Numbered from the stretch's first letter, positions 1 through 9,045 are shown. The stretch is DNA of 64,000 nucleotides from GM7GCV1 sp965221105 (GCA_965221105.1 OZ244871.1:1302001-1366000), one strand, 5' to 3'. Numbers and translations: made by a program. Notes: a model not told the origin generated them from the letters alone.

Positions 1-98
1 AGCTGGGCCTGCGCCGGCCATGCGATGGCCGCAAGCAGCAGGAGGGTTGCTAGTTTAGCGGGGGGGGGGGGGGGGGGTGAATTAAGGTAATCTTTCAT
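1..98 (-). CDS. N-terminus of an exported protein (partial)
   Basis: The minus strand carries an ATG at 98-96, preceded by GGAG with a 6-base spacer. It opens a frame that runs off the window start. The first residues are MKDYLNS, then six prolines encoded by an uninterrupted run of 18 C, then AKLATLLLLAAIAWPAQAQ, a clear hydrophobic signal-peptide core with an Ala-x-Ala-type cleavage site. The frame is open across the homopolymer only at this run length. One or two bases more or less would break it. The mature protein is outside the window, so its function is unknown. Six prolines before a signal peptide are unusual. Poly-Pro translation generally depends on EF-P (established knowledge). Confidence 0.6.
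   Translation of the reverse strand, partial: MKDYLNSPPPPPPAKLATLLLLAAIAWPAQAQ
60..77. repeat. 18-base poly-G/poly-C tract
   Basis: Eighteen consecutive G on the plus strand (C on the coding strand) lie inside the first codons of the exported-protein frame. Long G/C homopolymers within coding sequence are classic slipped-strand (phase-variation) sites, and they are also typical places for sequencing length errors. The sequence alone cannot tell these apart. Confidence 0.9.
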
Positions 99-212
99 CT
101 TTCTCTCCGAAGTAGATTGATGTTCCTGCGATTATATCAGCTTCAACCCTCAGGATGGGATGATTTTCAAACTGAGCCACTACCCTCATGTCTGATCCCT
201 TGACACTTGTAA

Positions 213-686
213 TCAGATCGGCCTCTCCATGACTATATCCGCCCTGCGATACACCGGGTGCCGTTCTCGAGACACAGTGCTAAAGCCGTGTTTTTTGTAA
301 AGGGCGAGCGCAGCCTTCAATTCTGTATTGGAAAGCAAGTAGGCTTTTCGTGCGCCAATTGCCTCGAGTTTGGCGATGCAGGCTTCCATTAGACGATGGC
401 CGAAACCCTTACCCTGCGCCTGGGGAGAAACAGCCATACGAGCAATCTCGAACACGCCATCACCGTCATTAAAGAGCGCACACACACCCAGAACCCTGCC
501 TCCTGAGATCAGGCTAAAAATATAACCGCCGTTCTCTATAATCTGATAGGGGTTTTCCGCGAGTGCACGATCCACATCCTCAAGTTCGAAATAGGCCGAT
601 ATCCATTCTTCGTTCAAGCGAATGAAATCATCAAGTAACTCTTTTCTGTTCTCGACTATCTCCATTCCCCTGTCTCTTGACACCAT
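213..686 (-). CDS. GNAT-family N-acetyltransferase
   Basis: This encodes a 157-residue single-domain GNAT enzyme that should transfer an acetyl group from acetyl-CoA to a small molecule or protein amine. Motif A is clear near residues 87-99 (MAVSPQAQGKGFG), with the Q-x-x-G-x-G pyrophosphate loop. It is followed by the helix RLMEACIAKLEAIGARKAYL and the motif-B-like end ALYKKHGFSTV. The length is normal for the family. A second start at Met8 (665) sits right behind AGGGGA and could be the true one. The substrate cannot be predicted. It is transcribed in the same direction as cysH, but 450 bases downstream of it. Confidence 0.85.
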   Translation of the reverse strand: MVSRDRGMEIVENRKELLDDFIRLNEEWISAYFELEDVDRALAENPYQIIENGGYIFSLISGGRVLGVCALFNDGDGVFEIARMAVSPQAQGKGFGHRLMEACIAKLEAIGARKAYLLSNTELKAALALYKKHGFSTVSRERHPVYRRADIVMERPI

Positions 687-1136
687 GGTTTTTCACAGCC
701 CGACCTCAGCGCACACTGCCCCTGCCTCGAAGCGGCAAGCAGTCGCAATGAGCCAGAATAATCCGGCACACTGAATACAGCCAATGCGGTTGCTCACCTC
801 TGTGGCACTCAGGCTTCCTTCCACCAAAGTAGCACCTGAGTTCTGAATGCAGCGAACTTTGTGTTCAGTTGCATCTCGTATCTCTCGTATCATGCGCACT
901 CCGAATGCCTGAGGCTGCGCGCGAATCCGACGACAGCGAGTCCAACCCGAAGGATGATTCTGCAGCACCCCGTCATGAATTCCGCACTGCAACCGACTTC
1001 CTGCAACACACCTCTTGTCGATGCCGGATAGCTGTTCAGCGCAGTTTCCGGACGGCGTGGCTGTTGCACCGGGTTGCCGGCGTAGAATATGCACCGGTAC
1101 TGAGGGCGCACAGTGGAAAGCAGCTAGAGCATGCCT
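687..1136. other. Intergenic stretch without a recognisable gene
   Basis: The 450 bases lie between the start of the GNAT gene and the end of cysH. Open frames exist on both strands, but their translations are Cys/Arg/Ser-rich and have no recognisable motif. I see no RNA gene, no clear terminator and no repeat. It may be a decayed gene beyond recognition. Confidence 0.5.
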
Positions 1137-1760
1137 TCAGGCCGAGGTATGCAAGCCACACTCACGGCCGGATTCAAGCTTGGTGGGATCAAAGTAGTGC
1201 TTGCAGGACGGGATGTTGTTGCAGTCCATGTAGGCTTGAAGCCGTTCATCGCTCCAGTGAAAGATCGGGGCGACTTTGAGAATCCCGCTGCTGTCGTAGG
1301 AGAGCACATCAAGACTGCGGCGGAAATCGGTATCCCCTCGGCGAATCCCACTAATCCAGACGGTCGGTTTCAACTCATTCAGCGCTCGGTCAAAGGGCTC
1401 GAGTTTGACAATGCGGGTGAATTCCTGGTGGAGATCAGGTTCATCCAGCGTGGGGATGCCTCCCAGCCTTACGTTCAGATGCTCGGTCGTATACCCGGGC
1501 ACATAGCGTTGAACGTTGAGCTCAAGATCCTCCATCAGTTGCTCGGCCACGACGTAGGTGTCACGCATGTTGTACCCGGAATCAACCCAGATGACCGGCA
1601 CGGAATTGTCGACCTGGGACAGCAGATGCAGCATGGCACCAGAATTTGGGCCAAAACTTGTCGACAGGATCGCCGGCTCGCCCAACGCCAGCGCCCAGCG
1701 GATGATGTCTTCAGCGGGTAGATCGCGAAGTTGTTGGTTGGCGGAATCTATATCAATCAT
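1137..1760 (-). CDS. cysH: Phosphoadenosine phosphosulfate (PAPS) reductase
   Basis: This reduces PAPS to sulfite in assimilatory sulfate reduction, using thioredoxin or glutaredoxin. From the ATG at 1760 the protein has 207 residues. The PP-loop (LSTSFGPNSGAML) lies near residues 30-45 and the chain ends with ECGLHTSA, the catalytic-Cys motif of the family. The extra Cys pairs of the Fe-S APS reductases are not seen, so PAPS is the more likely substrate (inference from family knowledge). An upstream in-frame GTG at 1811 would add 17 residues. Neither start has a strong ribosome-binding site. The gene is divergent from htpX across an AT-rich gap. Confidence 0.88.
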   Translation of the reverse strand: MIDIDSANQQLRDLPAEDIIRWALALGEPAILSTSFGPNSGAMLHLLSQVDNSVPVIWVDSGYNMRDTYVVAEQLMEDLELNVQRYVPGYTTEHLNVRLGGIPTLDEPDLHQEFTRIVKLEPFDRALNELKPTVWISGIRRGDTDFRRSLDVLSYDSSGILKVAPIFHWSDERLQAYMDCNNIPSCKHYFDPTKLESGRECGLHTSA

Positions 1761-2028
1761 GCTGAGGGATGCGAGGCGTACTGCAAGTTCTGTGCAGGCT
1801 GCGGATCGCACGGTTTCTGGATGGGTTGCCTCGGGAGGCGCGTACTATAGGCAGCACCCCCTTATGCTGCGAAATACAAAAAAATAATATCCTTATAACC
1901 AAAATTTAAGGCCGCCTTCTGACAATCAGGCCGTGCACCGAGCATGTACGTTGGTGAACTGCACAGAAACCGGGCAGGGGTTGAAAAGGCTGACCATAGG
2001 GTTTTTTGATCTGCGGGTCGTCCAATGC

Positions 2029-2056
2029 TTGAAACATCGGGCGCATACCCTATTAT
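2029..2056 (+). promoter_or_regulatory. Candidate heat-shock (sigma-32) promoter of htpX
   Basis: TTGAAA at 2029-2034 (preceded by C) is followed after 13 bases by CCCTATTAT at 2048-2056. This resembles the sigma-32 pattern CTTGAAA-N11-16-CCCCAT-T. It lies about 40 bases upstream of the htpX start, and htpX is a known heat-shock gene in E. coli. Sequence pattern only. Confidence 0.4.
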
Positions 2057-2096
2057 CTATGTGAACTCCATCCTGAGCTGCAGGCAGCAGAATTCT

Positions 2097-2978
2097 ATGA
2101 CGCGTATCATCCTCTTTCTCCTGACCAACCTAGCGGTCATTCTTGTCGCCAGCATTGCGCTGAGCCTGTTGGGCGTCAACTCATATCTGGATCAGAGTGG
2201 CACTGGGCTCAACCTGCAGAATCTGCTGGTCTTCTGCTTTGTATTCGGGATGTCCGGGTCCTTTGTATCGCTGATGATCTCCAAGTGGATGGCCAAGCGC
2301 GCTACCGGTACCCGGATCATCGAATCTGCAGCCACTGAAGAAGAGCGCTGGCTGATCACCACCGTCGAGCAACTTGCAAGCCAGGCGAACATCGGCATGC
2401 CCGAGGTCGGCATTTTTCCGTCACAGCAATCCAATGCGTTCGCCACGGGCTGGAACAGAAACAAGGCCCTCGTTGCGGTCAGTCAGGGGCTGCTCAGCCG
2501 GTTTGATCGCAACGAAACCAGAGCGGTTCTGGCCCATGAAATAGGCCACATTGCCAATGGTGACATGGTCACCCTGGCGCTGATTCAGGGCGTGGTGAAT
2601 ACCTTTGTGATGTTCTTTGCCCGCATCATTGGTCACACTGTAGACCGGGTTGTGTTCAGAACCGAGCGGGGGCACGGCATCGGCTTTTACATCGTGACCT
2701 TTGTGGCCGAAATGGTCCTCGGCATCATTGCGAGCATGGTTGTGTTCTGGTTCTCGCGGCGACGCGAATTCCGGGCTGACGAAGCCGGTGCCCGTCTGGC
2801 GGGAAGCCCCGCCATGATTGCCGCCCTGCAACGACTGCGGGCGGAAACAGGAGCTCCGAACGAAATGCCCGACACCTTGGTTGCCTTTGGTATTTCCGGC
2901 AGCGCGAGCACGCTGGCCCGTGCCTTTATGACTCACCCACCGTTGGAAGATCGCATCGCCGCACTGAAGGGCACTTAA
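2097..2978 (+). CDS. htpX: Membrane zinc metalloprotease HtpX (M48)
   Basis: This is an inner-membrane, cytoplasm-facing metalloprotease that helps remove misfolded membrane proteins. From the ATG at 2097 it has 293 residues, the same as E. coli HtpX. Two N-terminal hydrophobic helices (about residues 4-25 and 35-55) precede the zinc motif HEIGH near residue 146. Two more hydrophobic segments follow, then the glutamate ligand region FRADEAGARLAG. An in-frame start 72 bases upstream would add a Cys-rich extension and is less likely. A heat-shock-like promoter lies just upstream. The Rieske gene follows after six bases and may be co-transcribed. Confidence 0.95.
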   Translation: MTRIILFLLTNLAVILVASIALSLLGVNSYLDQSGTGLNLQNLLVFCFVFGMSGSFVSLMISKWMAKRATGTRIIESAATEEERWLITTVEQLASQANIGMPEVGIFPSQQSNAFATGWNRNKALVAVSQGLLSRFDRNETRAVLAHEIGHIANGDMVTLALIQGVVNTFVMFFARIIGHTVDRVVFRTERGHGIGFYIVTFVAEMVLGIIASMVVFWFSRRREFRADEAGARLAGSPAMIAALQRLRAETGAPNEMPDTLVAFGISGSASTLARAFMTHPPLEDRIAALKGT

Positions 2979-2984
2979 CACCTG

Positions 2985-3326
2985 TTGACGGCGGAGGCGG
3001 TGCAACCCCTGTGTCCACTTCGGGCACTGCCCGAGGGCAGTGCCCGGGAGTTCAGACTCGCCGGTGGGCAGTCGGCGTTTGTATTGCATTGGCAGGGCAG
3101 GATTCGCGGCTATCTGAACCGCTGCCCGCACGCAGGGCTTCCGCTCAACATGCAGCCGGAGCTGTTTCTCAACCTGGAAAGGACGCATATCCAGTGCAGC
3201 AACCATATGGCACTCTTCGAGCCCGAGACGGGATACTGCGTGAGTGGCCCCTGCACAGGCGCATCCCTTGAAACCCTGGATACTGCAGTCAGGGATGGTG
3301 TTATCTGCTTCGCCCAAAAGGCTTGA
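2985..3326 (+). CDS. Rieske [2Fe-2S] ferredoxin-like protein
   Basis: This is a 113-residue small Rieske-fold protein. The two cluster-binding boxes are visible: CPHAG (Cys-x-His) near residue 47 and CSNHM (Cys-x-x-His) near residue 71. They are separated by 20-odd residues, as in stand-alone Rieske ferredoxins. The start is a TTG six bases after the htpX stop; no ATG or GTG is available upstream in frame. The last 26 bases overlap the 3' end of the convergent RND gene. It probably acts as a small electron carrier or an oxygenase-associated ferredoxin, but no partner enzyme is nearby. Confidence 0.8.
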   Translation: MTAEAVQPLCPLRALPEGSAREFRLAGGQSAFVLHWQGRIRGYLNRCPHAGLPLNMQPELFLNLERTHIQCSNHMALFEPETGYCVSGPCTGASLETLDTAVRDGVICFAQKA

Positions 3327-5901
3327 ATATCAGCAGCAATCTCGGCAGCACTGTGAGTGACCCCAAAGTAGCCGCAAACATGGCCAGGCTGGTCAGCAAT
3401 CCAAAGTAAATTGAGGGAATAAAGTTGGACAGGGACAACACCGAAAACCCGGCGATAATGGTAATCGCCGTATAGAGCAGGGCCCGACCTATAGTCCTGT
3501 GGGAGCGCTGCATGGCGAGCAGGTAATTGCGGCTGTGGCTGAACTCGATACGGAACCGGGTGATGTAGTGAATGGCGTGATCCACACCCATGCCAACTGT
3601 GATCGCCGCAATGGTAATGGTCATGATGTCCAGCGGAATTCCGGCCAGCCCCATGACACCCAGCACGATGCACGCCGCCAAGAGGTTGGGGATGAGGGCG
3701 ATAATGGAGACCAGCACCGAACGAAACAGCGCCATGAACATCAGCATAATGCCCAGAAACACCGCTCCCAGGGTCTGGATCTGGGAACCAAACAGACTCT
3801 GCAACATATTGTTGTAGAGGACAATGAGGCCGGTAACCTGAACATCTTCCTGCGCCATGCCCAGCTCCTCTGTTCCATAGCTGCGAACCCGCTCGATCAG
3901 CTCCTCACGGCTCAGGCCGTGCACTGATTCCTTCACCCGGGTGCTGATGCGGACCTGCTGCCGGTCGTCGTCCAGGTAGGGTGCAATCAGAGTATTGTGC
4001 AGCTCTTCCCCAAGGCTGCGGCGCATAAAGGCCAACTCGATATCGTTGAGTTCAGAACCCATCAGATCGCGGGCAACCCTGTACCCGGTGGCTATGGAAA
4101 TCACTTTGCCAATTTCCGGTTGTGCCTCAAGAAAATCGTGGTAGCGCTCCACCAGTCGGATTCCAGACCTGTTCCACCAGTAGCTCTCGGAGCTCTCAGC
4201 AGCGACATTGCGTTCATCCCCGGTTGAAAACGACCCTTCGAAAGGACCGTCAAATGACTCACCAAAATCTTCAAAGGCATCGAAAGCTTCGTCAGAAATG
4301 TCTGCGGAGTCGGCAAAAGGATCAGCAAATTCATCGCCAGTGTCATCTCTGGTGTCCAACAGGTAGTCATCCCATCCCTGAGGGGCATCCAGGACCAGAT
4401 CCATGGTCATGGTGCCACCGAGATTGCGATCAATCACCAACATGCCCTGGTGGATTTCAGTGTCGGACTTAAAGTAGTCGATAAAGCGATTTTCTACCTT
4501 GAGCTGCGCAATCCCATAGGCAGCAAGACCAAACAGCAGAATAGCCACCAGAGGTATGGCACGCGGAAACGCCTCAACCAGACTTGCGAAAAATCGCATG
4601 TACCGCGGGTCTTCCTGCCCAGGATCAGCTTCACGGGCTCCACCCATTACCAGCAACCCGGAAGGAACGATCAGAAAAGTGAGCACCAGAGCGGCAGTAA
4701 CCCCTATGGTCATCATCCAGCCAAAGTCTATGACTGGCCGGATATCGCTCACCACCAGAGAGGCAAAAGCCACTATAGTCGTGAGCCCGGTGTACAGACA
4801 GGGTCGCGCCATCTGGGTGACCGTATCAGATACCAGGCTTGCCTGATCCCGGTCGGGAGCTACTCGACAGTTTTCCTGGTAACGCACCACCAAATGAATG
4901 GTTATCGCCAGGGTAATGATCAACAGCAGGGAAATGAAGTTGGAGGAAATCACGGTCAATCGCCAGTCGAGCCAGCCAAGCAACCCGAGCATGAATACTG
5001 CTGTCATCAGGCAGGTTGCCAGAGGCAATGCCACCAACTTGGCGTGCCTGAAGATTACGATGAGGGTGCACACAATAAACACCAGAATCCCCACACCGAA
5101 CGTCATCAGATCACTGCGGATAAAGCGCAGCATATCACTGGTTACCATGGTGGCTCCGCCGATGAAAATGTCGGCATTGGCCCCATACGGCGCTACTATG
5201 GTGCGAATCGCCTCAACGCGTTCGGTGTCCTCCGCTGCAGCACGCGTTCTTGCGTTGAGATAGTCCGCCGCCACTTTATGCAGCCGCGCCATGCCCGCCT
5301 GATCCAACTGATCGTTGCGTCGCTGGATCAGTAGGGCGTCGCGCTCGCGCACCAAGGCCACCCGTTCCCGATCCACTGCCAGGTTCATCAGCACGGCAGT
5401 GGTTCGATTATCGGGGCCAACCAAAGTGTCCCTGTATATGGGGCTGTTGTGAAATTCCCGCTGAGCAAGATCCATGTCGACCCCTGGATCGCGTAACCGT
5501 GACAGATTGCCTGACAGATTCCGAAAACCGATTTTCGGGCTGTACAGCAGAGGGACATCAAGAATCGATAGCACGGATTTCACGCCGTCGACTTCGGCCA
5601 GCTCATCCCGCAACTGCGCCAACCTGTCCAGCGACGCTTCGCTGAATAGGTCCTCTCTGGGTCTGTAGGTCACGACCAGAATATCGCCGGTGCTGTAGCG
5701 GCTATAAATTTCGCGGAAATAATCCAGTGCCCGATCACTCTCCAGCGTCAGTGAATCGGAACTGGCATCGAGCTTGAACTTGGGGACACCCAGGGCCGCG
5801 ACACCAATGACACAACCCAGACATATCAGCAGCAGTGCCGGCTGACCGATAACCGCTCTTCGGTACATCAATGCCAGTTGAGAACCCAGTTTAGCCAACA
5901 C
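3301..5901 (-). CDS. RND-superfamily (MMPL/SSD-type) exporter
   Basis: This is an 866-residue inner-membrane transporter of the MMPL / sterol-sensing-like RND branch. It shows one N-terminal helix, a large periplasmic domain (about residues 50-255), a cluster of five to six helices (about 260-420), a second N-like helix (about 445), another periplasmic domain, and a final helix cluster (about 700-860). The two halves show the usual internal duplication. The second periplasmic domain holds a strongly acidic, Phe-spaced insertion at about residues 513-563 (repeated F-(A/D/E)-D/G-P/S units), which is odd for the family. The substrate is unknown; relatives move lipids or hopanoids. No membrane-fusion or outer-membrane partner is adjacent. 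Confidence 0.85.
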   Translation of the reverse strand: MLAKLGSQLALMYRRAVIGQPALLLICLGCVIGVAALGVPKFKLDASSDSLTLESDRALDYFREIYSRYSTGDILVVTYRPREDLFSEASLDRLAQLRDELAEVDGVKSVLSILDVPLLYSPKIGFRNLSGNLSRLRDPGVDMDLAQREFHNSPIYRDTLVGPDNRTTAVLMNLAVDRERVALVRERDALLIQRRNDQLDQAGMARLHKVAADYLNARTRAAAEDTERVEAIRTIVAPYGANADIFIGGATMVTSDMLRFIRSDLMTFGVGILVFIVCTLIVIFRHAKLVALPLATCLMTAVFMLGLLGWLDWRLTVISSNFISLLLIITLAITIHLVVRYQENCRVAPDRDQASLVSDTVTQMARPCLYTGLTTIVAFASLVVSDIRPVIDFGWMMTIGVTAALVLTFLIVPSGLLVMGGAREADPGQEDPRYMRFFASLVEAFPRAIPLVAILLFGLAAYGIAQLKVENRFIDYFKSDTEIHQGMLVIDRNLGGTMTMDLVLDAPQGWDDYLLDTRDDTGDEFADPFADSADISDEAFDAFEDFGESFDGPFEGSFSTGDERNVAAESSESYWWNRSGIRLVERYHDFLEAQPEIGKVISIATGYRVARDLMGSELNDIELAFMRRSLGEELHNTLIAPYLDDDRQQVRISTRVKESVHGLSREELIERVRSYGTEELGMAQEDVQVTGLIVLYNNMLQSLFGSQIQTLGAVFLGIMLMFMALFRSVLVSIIALIPNLLAACIVLGVMGLAGIPLDIMTITIAAITVGMGVDHAIHYITRFRIEFSHSRNYLLAMQRSHRTIGRALLYTAITIIAGFSVLSLSNFIPSIYFGLLTSLAMFAATLGSLTVLPRLLLIFKPFGRSR

Positions 5902-5970
5902 CTCTTCCTGCCCTCTGTCTCTGCAGTCTCATTGTCGCGCTGGCACCCGAACTATTGCCGAACACGTGCT

Positions 5971-6265
5971 CTAGTGATCCAGATACCTGAGGTCCCGCTC
6001 CGAATCGAGACAATCTCGGATCTGCTGCCTGAGTTCCCTGGGTTGGGCGAAACCGCCAATTGGCTGCGATCCCAAACAGTTTCGCTGTCCAGCAGGATTC
6101 TGAACTTGCTTGGGTTTCCAGAAGGCACCAAAGAAACGCTGCCGATGTCAGGACCAAAGATTTCGAGCAGTTCCAGAGCCCCTGCGGCAGACCGGGAGCA
6201 CCTGTGTACCCCCAACAATGGCGAACCGAAACTGCTGGTTCGGGATCAACATTGGATTCAAGCAT
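5971..6265 (-). pseudogene. SelT/SelW/SelH (Rdx)-family thioredoxin-like protein, broken
   Basis: Pieces of a SelW-like protein lie in successive frames on the minus strand. One frame gives AAGALELLEIFG, then SVSLVPSGNPSKFRILLD and SETVWDR, matching the family core. The frame then shifts by one base within CAATTGG, and the next frame gives GGFAQPRELRQQIRDCLDSE and DLRYLDH followed by TAG at 5973-5971, matching the family C-terminus. The N-terminal CxxC region is also out of frame, near a G5 run around 6215. At least two lesions make a working product unlikely unless they are sequencing errors. Members are small, redox-active thioredoxin-fold proteins. It overlaps the mpl 3' end by a few bases. 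Confidence 0.65.
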
Positions 6266-7616
6266 GATCGTCTATCCCAAGTCGAGCCAGGAGCTTTTGA
6301 TGAAGTCCCATAAATCCGCCATTGCTCATTATCAGTATATGACGACCAGGAGCGGCCTCGGCTGCAATGTCTGAAAGCAGACGGTCAAAATCGGATTCAA
6401 CGATGTGCTGATCAGCCTCCGCAACACGAGCCGCCAGATTCCAGCCCAGCCCGGACGGTTGATACCAGTAGACCCTGTCTGCGCTGGCAGCAGAGGCAAT
6501 CAGTGAATCGGCATGAATACCCATTTTCATGGTGTTGGAGCGGGGTTCAATCACGGCCACTATGGACTCTCCACCCGGCAGAACGGTACGAAGACCTTCG
6601 AGGGTACTTCGAATGGCAGTGGGATGATGCGCAAAATCATAGTAGATGCGACAACCACCAACCTCGCCAATGAGCTCCATACGCTGTTGAACGCCCCTGA
6701 ACCCTGCAAGTGCCGCAACAGCAACTTCGGGGTCTACACCCACTGAATGTGCAGCGGCAATAGCCGCAACTGCATTCCGGCGATTGTGCCTGCCCAACTG
6801 ATTCCAGCTGAGCTGAAGTTCAACGTCACCGAAGCGAATTCGACCCTCATCTGAAATGAGCCAATCGGCAGGTGCACCGTCTGCCTCAGCAGCAAACCAT
6901 TCGACCGGCGTCCAACAGCCCTGTTCAAGAACCCGTCCCAGAGCCCTGTCCCCGGCATGTGCCAGTATCTGACCATCGCCGGGTACTATGCGAATCAGGT
7001 GATGGAACTGCCGCTCTATGGCCTCCAAATCGGCGAAGATATCAGCGTGATCAAATTCCAGGTTATTGAGCACCAGAGTTCGGGGCAGGTAGTGAACAAA
7101 CTTGGAGCGTTTGTCAAAAAACGCAGTGTCGTACTCATCGGCTTCGATCACAAAGAAATCACCGTCGCCAAGCTGTGCTGACACATCGAAGTTGCATGGC
7201 ACACCACCGATCAGAAACCCTGGCTGGAAACCGGCGTACTTGAGTATCCAGGCAAGCATGCTTGATGTGCTGGTCTTGCCGTGTGTCCCTGCAATTGCCA
7301 TCACCCATCTGTCAGCAAGAATCTGCTGTTTGAGAAACTCCGGACCGGATACGTAGGGCTGACCAGAATCCAATATGGCTTCCACCAGCGCATTGCCGCG
7401 ACTCATGGCATTGCCAACGACCCAGAGATCCGGTTTGAAAGAAAGCTGCCCGGACGAGTAGCCCGACACCGGCTCAATGCCCGCAGCGGCAAGCTGGTCG
7501 CTCATGGGTGGATAGACATTCTGGTCGCAGCCTGTTACGCGCAGTCCCTTCCCGATGGCAAGCTGGGCCAGACCAGCCATAAAAGTGCCGCAGATTCCGA
7601 GGATATGTATATGCAC
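6258..7616 (-). CDS. mpl: UDP-N-acetylmuramate:L-Ala-gamma-D-Glu-meso-DAP ligase
   Basis: This is a cytosolic Mur-ligase-family enzyme that re-attaches recycled murein tripeptide to UDP-MurNAc. The start chosen is the GTG at 7616, giving VHIHILGICGTFMAGLA with a GGA box 8 bases upstream. The product is 452 residues (E. coli Mpl has 457). The open frame extends further upstream but runs into the divergent pfp gene. The N-terminal Rossmann domain is followed by the ATP loop GTHGKTSTSSM (about residue 110), the central domain with NLEFDHADIF, and the C-terminal domain with YYDFAHHPTAI and EPRSNTMKMG. All key Mur motifs look intact. Confidence 0.95.
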   Translation of the reverse strand: MHIHILGICGTFMAGLAQLAIGKGLRVTGCDQNVYPPMSDQLAAAGIEPVSGYSSGQLSFKPDLWVVGNAMSRGNALVEAILDSGQPYVSGPEFLKQQILADRWVMAIAGTHGKTSTSSMLAWILKYAGFQPGFLIGGVPCNFDVSAQLGDGDFFVIEADEYDTAFFDKRSKFVHYLPRTLVLNNLEFDHADIFADLEAIERQFHHLIRIVPGDGQILAHAGDRALGRVLEQGCWTPVEWFAAEADGAPADWLISDEGRIRFGDVELQLSWNQLGRHNRRNAVAAIAAAHSVGVDPEVAVAALAGFRGVQQRMELIGEVGGCRIYYDFAHHPTAIRSTLEGLRTVLPGGESIVAVIEPRSNTMKMGIHADSLIASAASADRVYWYQPSGLGWNLAARVAEADQHIVESDFDRLLSDIAAEAAPGRHILIMSNGGFMGLHQKLLARLGIDDHA

Positions 7617-7797
7617 AATCGTGTTCCGACCAGTCTGCGCGCAGTGTGCCACAACCACGCCGGGGCGCATACTCAAGCTATTATGAATATGTCTGCAGCG
7701 ATGTCCCGGTCTTGCCGGTACGTACCAAGAACCTGCCAATTCCCGTATAGTGACCCCTGTTTTCATTTCGGAAAATATCGAGGCTGACCGGGATTCC

Positions 7798-9045
7798 ATG
7801 ACAGCACGCAATGCTTTTTACGGCCAGTCGGGTGGAGTCACTTCAGTCATCAACGCATCAGCTGCGGGGGTGATCCAACAGGCGGCCGAGTATCCGGAAA
7901 AAATCGGTACCGTCTACGCTGGCAAAAACGGTATCCTCGGGGCACTCAAAGAAGATCTCTACGATACCAGTCAGGAATCAGCTGCAAACATTGAGGCACT
8001 GAAGCACACGCCGGGTGGCGTTTTTGGCTCCTGTCGCTACAAATTGAAAAGCCTCGAAGAAAACCACGGGGAGTACGAGCGTCTGATCGAAGTCTTCAGA
8101 GCACACGACATCGGCTATTTTTTTTACAATGGTGGCAACGACTCCGTCGACACTTGCCTCAAGGTTTCACAGATTGCCGAGAAACTCGGATACCCCGTGC
8201 AGGCCATTCATGTTCCCAAAACTGTAGACAACGACCTGGCACTCACGGACAACTGTCCCGGCTTTGGCTCGGTCGCCAAGTATGTGGCCGTATCAACACT
8301 CGAAGCTGCAGCCGATGTCGCTTCAATGGGGCAGACATCCACCAAGGTTTTTATCCTCGAGGTCATGGGACGCCACACTGGCTGGATCGCTGCCGGCGGC
8401 GGCCTGGCCAATCCAGATATTATTCTGTTCCCCGAAGTCGCCTTTGACGAGGTGAAATTCCTCTCTGCTGTGGACACCGCCGTACAGCGCCAGGGACACT
8501 GCATTGTTGTGGCATCAGAGGGGGCACAGGACGCAGATGGCAACTTTCTGGCGAATGGTGGCACCGTCGATGCCTTTGGCCACACCCAGCTTGGGGGCGT
8601 TGCTCCCTATCTGGCCGCAAGAATCCAGAACACACTGCACCTCAAATACCACTGGACTGTAGCAGACTATTTGCAGCGCTCGGCCCGGCACCTGAGCTCA
8701 CAGACCGATCTTGACCAGGCTGTTGCAGTCGGCAGGGAGGCGGTGGAATACGCTGTTGCCGGACACAACGCTGTGATGCCAGCCATCGTTCGCGAGCAGG
8801 GAGAAGCGTACAGATGGCATCTGGAAATGGCGCCACTGCAACAGATTGCCAACGTGGAAAAATTTCTGCCACCGGAATATATCCGGGAGGACGGCTATGG
8901 TATCACTGACGCGGCGCGGAAGTATCTGCAGCCGTTGATTCAAGGTGAAGCCCCGCAGCCCTATAAAAATGGTTTGCCTGTGCACGCCGAATTGAAACTG
9001 GAGCTGGCTCCGAAAAAAACAGGGCACCCCAACACAGCGGAGTAG
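7798..9045 (+). CDS. pfp: Pyrophosphate-dependent 6-phosphofructokinase
   Basis: This interconverts fructose 6-phosphate and fructose 1,6-bisphosphate with pyrophosphate as phosphoryl donor. From the ATG at 7798 the protein has 415 residues. Two diagnostic positions favour PPi over ATP. The GGNDS loop (about residue 111) has Asp where ATP enzymes have Gly104, and PKTVDND (about residue 139) has Lys where ATP enzymes have Gly124 (established family knowledge). VFILEVMGRHTGWIAAG marks the sugar-phosphate site. It is divergent from mpl, with about 180 bases between the starts, and convergent with the phosphatase gene. A short hairpin (TGGGA/TCCCA) follows the stop. Confidence 0.93.
   Translation: MTARNAFYGQSGGVTSVINASAAGVIQQAAEYPEKIGTVYAGKNGILGALKEDLYDTSQESAANIEALKHTPGGVFGSCRYKLKSLEENHGEYERLIEVFRAHDIGYFFYNGGNDSVDTCLKVSQIAEKLGYPVQAIHVPKTVDNDLALTDNCPGFGSVAKYVAVSTLEAAADVASMGQTSTKVFILEVMGRHTGWIAAGGGLANPDIILFPEVAFDEVKFLSAVDTAVQRQGHCIVVASEGAQDADGNFLANGGTVDAFGHTQLGGVAPYLAARIQNTLHLKYHWTVADYLQRSARHLSSQTDLDQAVAVGREAVEYAVAGHNAVMPAIVREQGEAYRWHLEMAPLQQIANVEKFLPPEYIREDGYGITDAARKYLQPLIQGEAPQPYKNGLPVHAELKLELAPKKTGHPNTAE

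Noticed and set aside
693..1279. Several long open frames on both strands around 0.7-1.3 kb
   Set aside because: Cys/Arg/Ser-rich translations without motifs. Those beyond 1137 are antisense to cysH.
4450..5334. A 294-codon plus-strand open frame inside the RND exporter
   Set aside because: A shadow of the well-supported minus-strand exporter gene; its composition (Gln/His/Arg-rich) is not protein-like.
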